A stretch of 64,000 nucleotides of DNA. Source: Argyresthia goedartella. Its lineage: Eukaryota > Arthropoda > Insecta > Lepidoptera > Argyresthiidae. How positions within the stretch are numbered: position 1 is the first letter of the stretch; every line of letters begins with the position of its first letter. The DNA lies in NCBI GenBank assembly GCA_949825045.1, contig OX463806.1, forward strand, positions 41,688,208-41,752,207, given 5' to 3'. The notes under the pieces are model-generated. The model did no database searches, had not been told where the DNA came from, and saw nothing but the letters and a program-made list of their open reading frames with translations. Shown here piece after piece: positions 43,791 to 55,260 of this stretch. Made by a program: the position numbers and the translations under genes.

Positions 43791-44279
43791 TAGGATAAGA
43801 TTTATTAATTAAATATAAATAATATTGAATTAAATGTACTGAATAATTATTTCTTTCATTAATAATAAATAAAATATATAAAATGAAATTTATTAATAAA
43901 TATATGTTAACAAAATTATTACTTTAAGCATGAAATATTTAAGAAAGAATAAGAATGTAATAATTATGTTGTAAATTTATGTGTTTGTGTGTGTAGTAAT
44001 TGGGAATAAGTGGCATTTTATTTTATTTATTTTATTTAATGATTTTTTTAGAGATGGTAATTGTTTTTTTAGGGATTTCTCGTATTTTTTATAGTAATCG
44101 GTAAGTATTTTATTGTATTTTGATTTAATTCTAAGGATTTTTAATAATCTTTTTGTTTCGCATGACTTTTTTATTCCAACAGTAAGCCAATGTTTTTTAT
44201 TATTACTTCGTATCTTTATTTCACGTTTAGGTATGCAGTTATTTAATATTTTATTAATTAGGTTATTTAATATATTATA

Positions 44280-44606
44280 TTAATTATTTACATCAGTCTT
44301 TATATTTAGAACATTGTACCAGTTAATATTTTTAAGCGTGTTTTTAAATACTATTATATTTTTACTATTGAATAATCGCATTGTTTTGGTCCACGTTATT
44401 TGCTGTGTCAGTTTTGGAAGCTTTAAATGTAATATGGTTCCAGAGTGATTAGAAAAACCCAATTGTTCGATAGAAGTGTAGAACAAGTTTTTATTTAGAT
44501 TTGTGAATATTAGGTCTATACATGTTGATGAGCTAGCTGTGTGGTGTGTTGCCTGTTTTATGTGTTGGGTTAGTTTAAATTCTAGCATGGATTCTAGAAA
44601 TTTCAA
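44280..44606 (-). pseudogene. CR1-like endonuclease end (copy 2)
   Basis: Identical in protein sequence to 36200-36526. Confidence 0.7.
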
Positions 44607-45046
44607 ATTCTTAGGATAATTCTTTAGTATATCCGTATTAAAATAGGTTTGTACCTCATAATGGAGTACATTGGCACAAGAGGGTACAAGGGGATCAATG
44701 TACTTTTATTACAGTTAATAGAGCACCGCTATAGCGACGCTATCAACTGCACAGTAAAGATGGTGGAACTGAACTTCTTTAGACAATATACATACGTGCT
44801 AATCTCATTTGAGGTAAATGTTGCCAGTGTATTTGAATGAGTACGTGACTTAATTTTGAATCTAACTTCAGGTGAATGAAACTTCTTGCCTCCAACTATG
44901 CCAGCGCCACCAAGCGGGAGCAAACGCGGACATAGCTGCCAATTTTGTCGCGCCATTCAGGTTTTTTTTCGGTCATCTCAGGTAATCCCGTTGTGCATAG
45001 TCATTCTTTAACTGTTTGCTTTAATGTAATAGTTAGGCACACTTAC

Positions 45047-45142
45047 CAAACCTATTTTGGTTTTGTTGATGGAGCCAAGGTCCACCAGCATGTATTCCTT
45101 ATTGTTCAGTACATTGATGACTGCATGCTGTCTTGACATTGA
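45047..45142 (-). CDS. MDC1: MDC1-like gene, exon 3, duplication copy 2
   Basis: Identical to 36968-37063 with the same splice signals. It is the copy closer to exon 1. If both copies are spliced, residues 28-93 of the protein would be repeated in frame (198 bp). Confidence 0.7.
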
Positions 45143-45358
45143 CTGAAATATGATCAGATAAAATTAGCAGATGGTTTAACAAAATCCATTCAAATACCCT
45201 TATTTCTACCAAAAACTCCTGCAGCCGCACAATGAATGTGTGAATGGAGTGCCAATTTCTAAGTTTAGTTTTTCTCTAATGTGAAATTATGAGTAGGAAA
45301 CAGAAAAATTACTACTAAGCTTTCTATCAGTTGTATCAAGAGGTTAAACCCAAATTAC

Positions 45359-45460
45359 CTTCATGTCTAATACTATACTGCATTTCTGCGGGTCTCTGCC
45401 TATTTTGTTGGGTCCAAGGTTCACAGGATATGTGGTTCCGCATATTCCGAGAAAGCCAAT
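45359..45460 (-). CDS. MDC1: MDC1-like gene, exon 2, duplication copy 2
   Basis: Identical to 37280-37381 with the same splice signals. Its acceptor is the first one met downstream of the exon 1 donor at 55687. Confidence 0.7.
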
Positions 45461-45780
45461 CTGAAAACATTTGAATCACATATAGTTATGTTTCACAGTC
45501 GCCACAAAATAAATTACGAACATATTTACAAGCAGGTTGCAGATGGTCTGTTTTTGGTAAATCTGTCTGTTCGGCAGATTTGTCGGTATGGTCTCGCTCG
45601 AGGGTGCTAGTAGTGATGATTCTCACTCAAAGCGTTTAATGCGTCATTGTGGTGGTGGTTACAATATAGGGTACCAACAACAATAAACACTGTTAGGGCA
45701 CTGCAAAACTTAAAAACTAAATTAAATCTTACATATAATTTGAATCTTATAACGGTGAGATCTGATAATTATTATATTTA

Positions 45781-46989
45781 TACAGGGTTACAGGTTAAGT
45801 CGACCTAGATCCGTTAAGGACGTGTAGTACCCATCTTTTCTGACTGATTTCGCTATAAAACACCCTACCCCAAACCTAACCATTTTCGAGATAATCGACT
45901 TTTATTTTTTTAGAAAAATTGCCGATTTTTTTGCCATTAAATATGATATTTTGAAATTGGTGCGCCTTATTATTATTATTATTTATTTTTTATATGCAGT
46001 TTAAGATGCTCTATGAACTTTCTAACCAAAATCCTACGTAAGTAAACTTAGTTAAATACGCTGTTCTGGGCGATTGAAAGTTCAAAAAGTTAATAAAAAA
46101 ATTGTCAATTTACCTTTCTTTAAGGAATACCTAAAAAAAAATGTATAGCAGACGTTTGGCAGATTTGCCTAAAAATATCTACGTTTCATCAGCTATCCAA
46201 CAAGGTGTAACACTCTAGGGTCTTATTTATCTCGTAGGAAAAAACTTAGTTTCTTAGGCGATAGTGGACGTAAACATAATTACGCTTATTGAGCCTAATT
46301 TATTCTTTGACCCTAGAAAGTAACGCAAAACAATAGGTAAGTTTGTACAAAATAACATTTATTAAATTCCTAGATTAAAGTTCTTGTTCAACATGTCCTC
46401 CTCTCTTTTGTACACATCTTCGCATTCTTCTGCGAAGCCCAATTTTTACTACACCAGTAGTCAAAGTTCTTCTAATTTCGTTTGCCGCGTTGATTATGCT
46501 GGCTTTCAATTCTTCGACAGACGTAATTGAATTGGGCTCGCTGTAGACGAGACCCTTCATGTGCCCCCACACATAAAAATCCATGGGGGTTAAGTCCGGA
46601 CTTCTGGCTGGCCAGGGTAAAGGCCCACCTCGTCCTATCCATTTATGGGGATAATTTGTGTCCAGCCATTTTCTGACACTTCTTCGGAAATGTGCAGGGC
46701 AACCATCATGCTGGAACCACATGTCCCTGATTAGGTTCAGTGGCAAATCATTTATCAAATCGTTCCTCTCAGGAAGTTTTCATAGTTCTCCCCATTCAAA
46801 TTATCGGGTAGAAAGTAAGGTCCAATCAAATAATTGGAAATAATGCCCATCCACACGTTTACGCTAAAACTTCGTTTACCCTCTTCTTTTTCGGATTTCT
46901 TAGTTCTTTTGGGGCCCAGTAATGAGCGTTGTGGTAATTGGTAATCCCATCTTTATCGAATTTGGACTTATCTGTCCACAAGATATTTA
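45781..46989 (-). pseudogene. DD41D mariner-like transposon relic (copy 2)
   Basis: Same as 37702-38910: WFQHDGCPAHF and SPDLTPMDFYVWG on the minus strand. One base differs in the noncoding part (46005). Confidence 0.7.
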
Positions 46990-47008
46990 TTATTATATAT
47001 GTCTGAGG

Positions 47009-47635
47009 ATGTTATATTGTTTGAAGTACGGTTTACAACTGTCTATAGGTCGAATGTTGGCTAAAATCCTGATATTTTTTTCTCTGTAGTATAAATAGTT
47101 GTGGCGCGTCACCCCCTACAGTATGACGCCGTAGTTGAGCCAGGAGTGTGCATATGCGTAGTAGTATGTTGAAAGCGCAGTTTCGATGTTTGTGGACTTC
47201 TTTCAGGGCGTATGAGAAATTAAGATAGTTTTACTTAAATTTTTAGGACATGGGACTTCCAATTTAAGTGAGAATCTAAACCAATACCTAGCAGTGTAAT
47301 TTATTTTATTACTTCTATCTTAATGTTTTTGTAGCTAAAGTTGATGTGTAAGGGGGTTTTTTGGTGTGGGTAAAAGATAATAATAGTTTAGTTTTATGGG
47401 GATTTGTTTCAAGGTTGTGGTCAGTCGTCCAGTCACTTATTTTGTTAAGGCATGTCTTGAGTTTTTCATTTAGGCGTTCATTGTTTTTGTGTGAGGAAAC
47501 CAGAGAAATGTCGTCAGCAAATAGGATACAAGGGTCATCGAGTATTTTTGGTAGATCATTAATATAAATAAGAAAAAGATGACCTCCGATTACATTACCT
47601 TGAGGAATAGAGGCGTGAGTTGTATTGCTATTGGA
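47009..47635 (-). pseudogene. Second CR1/Jockey-like RT relic (copy 2)
   Basis: Same as 38930-39556, with a single difference at 47176. Confidence 0.7.
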
Positions 47636-49645
47636 TCGGTATCGGTTCTCTAGGCAAGCCCATTTCCTTCACGCGGTTACTGCTTGTTATTGGTCTACCC
47701 TATCCAACCAGTGTGTCTGCGGTGGCCGTAGCTTCTGGGGAGAATGCTAGAGTTCTGTCTTATCCTAAGTGCCCTTTGAGGTGGCACGAGGGGTCTTTCA
47801 ACCTCGACACAAACAAACTGGATGCTGCTGTCACTCTCACACACTTGTATCCCTGTTTTTATCCCTTCCTTGCTTATACCGTGGAGGATAGCCAGGGAGT
47901 ATCGTTGTCTCCACTCTCCCGGGGCTACGGTTGGAGCGATCGTGCCTATGGCCCCACAGCGGAAGCTGCCGGCAGCGGGGGAAAGTGGTAGATGGACTGA
48001 TTGTCGGCGGTTGCAAGGCTCAGTGGAAGAGTTGCATTCGCCGGCTGTGATCTATCATCATCTACCATGATCGCTGTTTCGAACCTGGGCGTGGCTGGAA
48101 TGGTGACCCCCATGTGCGCTTAAATCAAGCTAGGATATGGCAAGGGAACACTGCAGGACTCCTTCTGAGCATTTCTTCCCTTTAAAATTTTCCAAGATGA
48201 ATTTGCCCTTTCAGAAAAATGGAAAAGCCCCGTCATCTGCTGTGAACCAGGCACAAGTGATGGTAAAATCTGGTAACAGGGAGCTGGACTCCTCTGATGG
48301 TTCAGGGGAACCTGCACAACTAGCTCTCCTAGGAGGTAATGATGTTATGGAACAAAGTCTCCTCAACCTATAAATCAATGAAGAATAAAACTTATTGAAG
48401 TGTCCCAAACCCGCGACAGAGTTGACAGAGTCAGCGGAGATTGAGAAGTCCTTCTCAATCGCCGCCGTAGTAAGGCAGAAAAAACCCGGGAGAAGACTAA
48501 ACGCCGCAAACTGGCACGCCAGGAATAGTTGCAGAAGGCATTAGAGGAAGACGCTCAGTCCCCAAGGGGTGAAAGTTAAACGGCAGGCGACAGAGCAGTG
48601 TCAATCTAAGCCGAGTGGACCGGAGCCGGCCGAGGGTCCACGAAGCTCCGCTACAGAGCATCGTCAGCTAGCGGTTGCTTTGTGCCGCAAGGATGGCCTG
48701 ACAATGGACGAAGCTCTGGCGGCTTCAATTAGAATAATACTTCAGAACATGGTGGAGACCGCGGTGGAAGCCGGGGTCAACTGCAGGATGACAAAGTTTG
48801 CTGCAATCGTCGTAAAGAATTTGCACAGCTCGCGGGTGGCTTTGTGGCTTCCAGGGAAGCAGGAGGATCTACTGAAAGATCCTCTTAAGATGATTAAATC
48901 TCAGAACATGGACAGGGTTTACCTGGGTATACAAGACTGGACGCTCATCAGTAGCCAGAATATGCCTCTGGGATCCCGTTTTCTGAAGGGTGTGCCGTCC
49001 GAGGTTACCGAATGGGAGCACAAGCGTGTTTTGTTTGTTCGTTCAGATTACGCAAGCCCAGGCCAAGCTTATCCAAGCTAGGGCCGAACCACCCAAGTCT
49101 GTTTCTGTGACCAACACAACTTGTGTATGTGGGTCACAGAAGAAGGCTCCCGGTAGAGGGGAGGAAGGGAAGAAGGAGGCGGGTCGATTCAGGGTGATGG
49201 CAACACAGGGCACTCGAACTGACTGCCCTGACCGACCTTTCCATGATCAAGAGCCTTGTTATCCACCTCAGAAGCAGACTTTGTAAAATTACAGGCACAC
49301 TTATGTGTATGTGTAACACAACACACACAAATTAGAATCTCTCAATTGAACCTCCACCACAAAAAGATAGACATAGCCCTGCTACAAGAGCCATACATGT
49401 CGAAAACAAAACGCGTCACGGGCCTGGGTGGCGATCTTTATTAGGACCATTAAGGTGAGCTGGCTGCCCGAACATGCATATATGTCAGTAATGAAATTAA
49501 AGCATTCGGCTGTATTTATGGTACATGTTCCAGAGATCTGGTTGCAATAGAACTTAATGTAACTGAAGCTTGCAGAGGATGTAAGAGAGTGGCGCTCATA
49601 TCAAGCTACATGCCAAGCGACAAAGACTTCGTGCCACCTCCCGCA
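47636..49645 (+). pseudogene. Non-LTR element, 5' leader, ORF1-like region and start of endonuclease
   Basis: The leader (47636-48198) is followed by a broken ORF1. MNLPFQKNGKAPSSAVNQAQ and LDSSDGSGEPAQLALLG (from 48199) end at a stop. A later frame, 48569-49081, reads RQLAVALCRKDGLTMDEALA and VYLGIQDWTLISSQNM. From about 49330 the APE endonuclease begins: ISQLNLHHKK, IDIALLQEPYMSK, CIYVSNEIKAFGCIYGTCSR and VALISSYMPSDKD, ending near 49640. Stops and frame changes occur throughout. The clade is not certain. An unrelated RT fragment begins immediately after, so either the rest was deleted or another element inserted. Confidence 0.65.
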
Positions 49646-49654
49646 AGAAGTAAA

Positions 49655-50703
49655 AGATATTGAAGATCTGCAAGTCCCAGGCCATCATTATAGGTACCCG
49701 ACATTCTCTTAACTTATTGCAGCAACAGCTCATTCCAGCTGTCACTTTTAATGCTACCACAATCTTATATAGCGATAACGCTAAAAACCTGGGTCTTATC
49801 TTCGACAACCATCTGTCCTGGTCATCACATGTCAATGAGGTCAGTCGCCGAGTATTTTCTACTTTTCACTCACTCAGGAGACTTCAGTTCTTTTTGCCTC
49901 GACAGACCAAAATCAGTCTCGCCCAGTCTCTTCTTCAAACATCAGCATAATCGCTGAGGGGTAGACCCCTCATTGATTATGCTGATGTTTGCTGGGTCAG
50001 TGCTAATGAAGAACTACTGAACAAACTCGAACGTCTTCAAAATCTCGGGATTCGGTTTATCTTCGGGCTGCGCAAATACGACCATGTTTCACAACATCGC
50101 AAGGAGTTGAAGTGGCTGCCGATCCGTATTCGCCGGGATTCTCACATCCTCTATTTCCTCTACAACATTTTACGGAATCCACGCTATCCAACCTTCCTAC
50201 GAGACGGTTATCAATTTCTTTCTTCCAGCAGGCCTCGAGAGAACTTGTGCTATTTCCATGCTCACTACCCCACAGCATAACACCGCGGCCTATGAGCACG
50301 GGTTTAAACTTCGGGCCATTCGGTTGTGGAATGCACTCCCCTGCACCATCAGGGACAGTCCATCTCTGACCATATTTAAAAGTCGTGTGAAGAAGCATTA
50401 CCCCTCCCTTTAGAGTTATAGGTAAAATGTATGTAAGTATTTATCAGTATATATAGTTTATTATAAGTATTTAGTATATTATCATAGTAATCATATTATT
50501 TATTTTATTTATTGTAAGTACTTGTTTATTTCCTTATATTGTTGTACGCATAGGTCTTCCCTTGCTCAGCAATCAACCTTTGCCATCTCATCCTGGTTTG
50601 CTGGAAGAGATCTCTTATTAGAGATAAGCTCACCTTTGTATACTATTTTCATGTAACTATTGTTTTTTTATAAGTTTTGTGGGCAATAAAGAAAATATGA
50701 AAT
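49655..50703 (+). pseudogene. Jockey-like RT C-terminal relic with 3' UTR
   Basis: Frames read KNLGLIFDNHLSWSSHVNEV, VFSTFHSLRRLQFFLPRQTK, then after a foldback IDYADVCWVSANEELLNKLE, LGIRFIFGLRKYDHVSQHRK and LKWLPIRIRR, then a frame change and FGPFGCGMH-type drift (KLRAIRLWNALPCTIRDS in the proper frame). The 3' UTR contains gctggaagagatctctt and gggcaataaag, typical of an abundant lepidopteran element. It ends in a short ATGAAAT-like tail at about 50703. Confidence 0.7.
49936..49992. repeat. Foldback of about 27 bp inside the RT relic
   Basis: 49936-49962 is the reverse complement of about 49966-49992 with two mismatches (caaacatcagcataatc versus gattatgctgatgtttg at the outer ends). It interrupts the RT frame just before IDYADVCWV. 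Confidence 0.8.
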
Positions 50704-50840
50704 ATGAAGATCTAGTTCCGATACTAAAAAGAAAGGAGCGGAGCTATTAGAATTAATTAAAAGTATAAATCTTGATATAATTAATGTAGGTAATGAACCA
50801 ACTTTTTATAACAAGAACTCGTGGTTTGTAGCCTAACCTT
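50704..50840 (+). pseudogene. Endonuclease scrap of a non-LTR element
   Basis: Reads SSDTKKKGAELLELIKSINL then DIINVGNEPTFYNKNSW, the conserved LDIINVGNEPTF region of non-LTR endonucleases, and then stops. Confidence 0.55.
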
Positions 50841-51428
50841 GACTTAAGGTTTCTGCATTTACTAAATTTTTTTACCCAAGGTACACTTTTAGATTTTCGA
50901 AATTCACGTCATAAGTTGGCCTCAGTGAGGAAAGAGTGTCTTCTTATTTCAACCCTAAAGTATACCTAACTACCTACAAAATATTTTTATTTCAGAATTT
51001 CGAACAAAGCGGGCTTTCAAAAAAAAGGGCTTGCAAACAAGTCAAACTGGGGTTACTTTCAGAATTTCGAACAAAGCGGGCTGTCGGGCTTGCAAACAAG
51101 TCAAACTGGGGTTACGTAGGTGATTTCGAAAGTAATTTGATCGATTTTACTTTCACCGAACACTATTCATCGATTGCTCAGTTGGACGATGGCTTTTTTC
51201 AACGAAGCCTTATTTAACCGATGTAACGTTTGATCGAAAAACTACCTGCCGATGTATTGTTTCATCGAAATGATGAGATCACATCATCAACCTTACGTCA
51301 TTAGCCACTCTGCGTCCTTCTGTTGGGCACAGGGAAGTATAAAATACTTTCAAGCGCTGCTTACCGCCGAGCAACCAGCCCGGAGCAACTAGATTGAAAC
51401 CGCTTTTCTGCTGCTTGTGAAGGGATAA
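50841..51428. repeat. Unassigned DNA with a 60-65 bp direct repeat
   Basis: 50993-51057 and 51058-51117 share cagaatttcgaacaaagcgg and gcttgcaaacaagtcaaact; the first has an extra A-rich insertion. The rest is not recognised. Confidence 0.6.
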
Positions 51429-51450
51429 TATATATATATATATATATATG
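51429..51450. repeat. (TA)n microsatellite
   Basis: About ten TA units precede the next RT relic. Confidence 0.85.
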
Positions 51451-52389
51451 CTTCCCAGTGCCCAGTGGGTCGCAGAATGGCTGATGATTTTATGCTTCCA
51501 ATCTTCAACATCGGCAAGTCTTTGTCTGCCTATTACATCCCATACTCTAGAGACGTCCATGAAAAACTTAGATATAAGTTTGCCAGTACCGGATTTTGAT
51601 GAACAAAACCCGAACAAAATCTATTCTGACTTCTTCAACATTATTCAAACAAAATTCAATACAGTTTTAATTGCCAACAACGGTAAATCTAAATTTAATG
51701 ACTGGGCAACATTTGGAATTCGTAAAAGTAGAGCTATCTTGTATGACCTTTATGAACAAAAAACCTATAACTTTGATATAAAATTTCATGACTATGTTAA
51801 AAAATATTCCAAAACTTTCAAGTTGGTTTGTAGAACTGCAAAAACTTTACACATTAATAGAAAAATACAAAATTCTAATAATAGAATTAAAACAGTTTGG
51901 CAAATCATAAACCGTGGAACTGGCAAATTTATACCAAGGGACAATGATTTCTGCTTAAAGATAGGTGATGATGTTGTTAAATCCAACGCTGAGGTAGCTC
52001 GAGCTTATGAAACATTCTTCACCAATGTACCCTTACTCACAACAGAATGTCTAAATTCATCTCCATATGAAGCAAAGACTTTGTAGAAAAACAGCACTAG
52101 CATCAGTAATGTAGATTTTTAATTTTATCATGTATATCCCCAGGATATAGTCAAAACATATAGATTACTTAACTTAAAAAAAATTGAAGACCTGTGGGGT
52201 ATATCAGTCAAAGTCATTGGTTCAATAATACTTGTTATAGCCCCACACCTAGCATATATATTTAATAAATGTGTTGATGATGGAGCTTTCCCAGACCTCA
52301 TGAAACACAGTAAACTTATACCTCTGTTCAAGTCAGGAGACAAGGGTGATCCGGAAGGACTTTAGCGGATGACCTACTTTTGTTGACCC

Positions 52390-52750
52390 TGTGGGGGGGA
52401 GGGGTGGGGGGGGGTAGATGCCCCCCCCCCTACTACTCCCCCCCCGCGGAAATGCCTAGTTTCTGAGATATGATTATTTAAAGTTTTGATGTTGTTGGAA
52501 TAAAACAAAATTTAGACTGACCTTGATCTTTAAGTGGGGGGAGGGGGAAGGGGGTAGATCCCCCCCCCCCCCTACTACTCCCCCCAGCGCGGAAATGCCT
52601 AGTTTCTGAGATATGATTATTTAAAGTTTTGATGTTAGAATAAAACAAAATTTAGACTGACCTTGATCTTTAAGTGGGGGGAGGGGAAAGGGGGTAGATC
52701 CCCCCCCCCCCCCCCTACTACTCCCCCCAGCGCGGAAATGCCTAGTTGCT
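52390..52750. repeat. 143-bp tandem repeats with long G and C runs
   Basis: About 2.5 units with period 143 bp (the word gcggaaatgcctagt occurs at 52446, 52589 and 52732). Each unit contains G runs (gtggggggagggg, aagggggtagat) followed within a few bases by C10-C16 and ctactactcccccc. The G and C tracts can pair as a hairpin, and the G runs fit a G-quadruplex pattern. Confidence 0.9.
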
Positions 52751-52829
52751 TTCTTCGAAAGGGTCATTTTTCTGCCTCGACACCTTTCTCCTCCACAAAT
52801 GCTCCATAATGCTATCATCAAAATTTACA

Positions 52830-53320
52830 TGAAAAGTAGCCACAATAACCTACTCTAGCCAATCGTTTTTGTTTGCATACGCTGCGCTTCGCTCCGCTCC
52901 GGTTAAGCTTCTTCAACGTTCTAACATAACCTATAACCCGATTGAAAAGTAGCTACAATAATACAATAAACCTACTCTAGTCAATCGTTTTTGTTTGCAT
53001 ACGCTCCGCTCCGGTTTAGCTTCTTCAACGTTCTAACATAACCTATAACCCGATTGAAAAGTAGCCACAACAACCTACTCTAGCCAATCGTTTTTGTTTG
53101 CATACGTTCCGCTCCGCTCCGCTCCGGTTTAGCTTCTTCAACGTTCTAACATAACCTATAGCCCGATTGAAAAGTAGCCACAACAACCTACTCTAGCCAA
53201 TCGTTTTTGTTTGCATACGCTCCGCTCCGCTCCGCTCCGGTTTAGCTTCTTCAACGTTCTAACATAACCTATAGCCCGATTGAAAAGTAGCCACAATAAC
53301 CTACTCTAGCCAGTTGTTTT
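52830..53320. repeat. 103-122 bp tandem repeats with (GCTCC)n core
   Basis: About five units, each containing cctactctagccaatcg, tttttgtttgcatacgc, a variable number of gctcc words and agcttcttcaacgttctaac. Unit length differs mainly by the number of gctcc words and a short insertion in the second unit. Confidence 0.85.
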
Positions 53321-54060
53321 TGCTTGTAAATATCGAGAGAACAAGAAAATAGAACATTCGCGAAACTACTAGAAAAGGGACTACTACTTTTCCGCCCAAC
53401 CAAAAACGCGGCAAAACGCCCCAACAAAATGCGTTCCGTTTTAAACAAAAATTACAACTTTTTTATTATCAAAAGTGATATTTTACGAAAGAAATACTAA
53501 ATTAACTTTGATTGACGTAAAATAAATAAACAAACATAAATTACAAGTTAAATGATCGTTTTTATTAAAATAGGTATTATTAAAAAAGATTCCACATTTC
53601 CTCCTTTTTTTAGAGAATTCTCATCTTTTCAAATATGCCTACAATGAAATGTAGGTAATGTATTTTGACCACAGACAAGATTTAAACATATTATTTGCAT
53701 TGCGTTACATCATTTTACAAAGTATTTTCAGATTTTCAAAAAATCATATCTTAAAAACTATTGAATTCCGCACCCTGAAACTTTCAGGAAGATGATCAAA
53801 TGACCCCAACATGATGCTAAAAAAGTTTGGACGCCCCAGCGAGTAGGTCATCCGCTAAAGGTGAGCCGGTGATCCTTCAAATTAAAGACCAATATCTGTT
53901 CTTCCAGCACTAAGTAAAATTTTTGAAAAGATAATACTCAATCAAATGCTCTCCACACTTCAACCGTACAAAACACCTCCACGCCAAGCAATATGGTTTC
54001 ACTCGGGGTAAATCGACTACGGATGCAGGTATTACCTTTATATCTCATATTTATTCTGCA

Positions 54061-54329
54061 TGGGAATGCTGCACAGGATGCTGGGTGGATGGAGGATGTA
54101 ATAAAGACATTTGGAATTTGGAATTCATTTCTCCATGAAACGTTACATCGGTTTATATATATATATAATTATGGCTTCATAGAAATAAGCAACTGAGAAA
54201 TCAACGAAAGGAATTACGTTCGAGATCACAAAGGGAATCCCAAAGTTTGGTGTCTCTGTTGGAAAAGTTGACTCTGATGTTGGAAATTTTTACCACGACT
54301 TGTAAGAGTGACAATAGCTATAAGGGGAC
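54061..54329. other. Unassigned DNA
   Basis: Short plus-strand frames without recognised motifs, possibly further decay of the RT relic. Confidence 0.35.
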
Positions 54330-54990
54330 AGTTGCTCACCACACACTAAATACTTGCATCCTACCTATCCTAGCAACAGTTTCTCGAGAATGGACCGATG
54401 ATGGTGGACACGTAAAACAAAGTGTCATCCTCTTCACATATTTCATGGAACATTTTACCATTACGCTCTGGAAACATAATTTTGTAATGACCCGCCTGCG
54501 GAGCCAGCCTTGTTTATTCTCCTCCGATGACCTTCGACTAGCTTGACAAATCTTCATAGCTTTCTCTAAGGTCAGATAGTCTGTTCTGAGAAGTCTATCT
54601 CATACTGAACAGTTCAGGATACCACAGACGTTGAGATCTTTTACCAAACCGTCTACCAACACACCAAATTCACAGTACTGGCTGAGTATTTTTAGCGTAG
54701 TAACATAGTCGTCGACAATTTCACCTTTCTCCTGATTTCTGGTGAAAAATTTGAACCTGGGCATGGTTGTGTTCGCTTTGGTATTGAAATGTTCGTTATA
54801 TTTCGCAATTATTTTGATAACATCGTCGCGTTCTTCCTCTTTCGTGAATCGGAATGTTGAATAAATATCATATCCCTCAGGCCCAATTATGTTGACAAGT
54901 AAACTAAACAAGTAAATATAAATCAGATTTTTCTTTTTTAATTCCGGAAGCCTTGAGAAATATCTTGAACTGGCCAGCCATTTTCGGCAC
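54330..54990 (-). pseudogene. Gypsy-type LTR retrotransposon gag relic
   Basis: A minus-strand capsid-like sequence typical of Ty3/Gypsy gag. After an N-terminal piece at about 54990-54915 that ends in a stop and frameshift, 54911-54600 reads IGPEGYDIYSTFRF, KYNEHFNTKANTTMPR, FKFFTRNQEKGEIVDDYVT and LSQYCEFGVLV. After another break, RLLRTDYLTLEKAMKICQAS lies at about 54600-54530. No protease, RT or long terminal repeat was found nearby, so only part of gag survives. It has several frame breaks. Confidence 0.7.
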
Positions 54991-55021
54991 GCTTCGGCGC
55001 GGCGGGCGATCGGTCCTCTAT

Positions 55022-55260
55022 CATGCCTATTTCACCCAATTCCCAGTGTTTGGGCACTGGTTACTACTGGATCAACAGACGTCCCTCCCCAAATCTTCTT
55101 GTTCATTTAATGAATTCTAAGATATCGCTAAACTTTAAGTTTGACAAATCATCAGCTTTAATGTTATCCATCCCTAGTGTTCGCCATCTTATGTTTGAAT
55201 ATATTACGCATTCTCCCAAGAAGTGCTGGCGCGACTTGCTGGACCACCCTCGAATATGAG
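55022..55260 (-). pseudogene. 3' end of a non-LTR element (same family as 63538-63989)
   Basis: The stretch matches 63538-63740 over about 200 bp with scattered differences (for example cccagtgtttgggcactggt versus accagtgtttgggctggtta). In the minus-strand reading the fragment there continues into an RNase H domain, so this is the corresponding C-terminal and 3' UTR piece. Confidence 0.6.

Larger units (their letters stand above)
40148..48226. repeat. 8.08-kb tandem duplication, copy 2
   Basis: A direct repeat of 32068-40147. Its right border is inside the ORF1 of a non-LTR element (ggaaaag/ccccgtc at 48227). That element continues uninterrupted, and the CR1-like RT is continuous at the left border of copy 1, so the original single copy ran from 32068 to 48227-type sequence and was duplicated in tandem. 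Confidence 0.95.
52353..53867. mobile_element. Non-autonomous DNA element with 8-bp target duplication and two tandem-repeat blocks
   Basis: It is flanked by ggtgatcc at 52345-52352 and 53868-53875, an 8-bp target duplication within the RT relic. Each end has a 19-bp perfect inverted repeat (52360-52378 and 53842-53860, ctttagcggatgacctact), both starting seven bases from the border. There is no transposase. Inside are a G-run/C-run repeat block and a 103-122 bp repeat block. The 8-bp duplication fits hAT, Merlin or similar superfamilies; the ends do not decide between them. Confidence 0.8.
51460..54060 (+). pseudogene. CR1-like ORF2 relic, split by a 1.5-kb DNA element
   Basis: 51640-52086 encodes the pre-RT segment (WATFGIRKSRAILYDLYEQK, YVKKYSKTFKLVCRTAK, KTVWQIINRGTGK). 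52130-52352 continues, with a stop between, as DIVKTYRLLNLKKIEDLWGI, IAPHLAYIFNKCVDDGAFPD and SKLIPLFKSGDKGDP. After the insertion the frame goes on at 53868 with GDP, then RPISVLPALSKIFEKIILNQ, and after further decay a GFTRGKSTTDAG-like block at about 53990-54020. The RT is interrupted exactly between GDKGDP and RPISVLP. The rest of the palm is not recognisable. Confidence 0.75.

Noticed and set aside
52621..52821. Gly-rich minus-strand frame
   Set aside because: It is translated from the G/C-run repeat unit and is not a gene.
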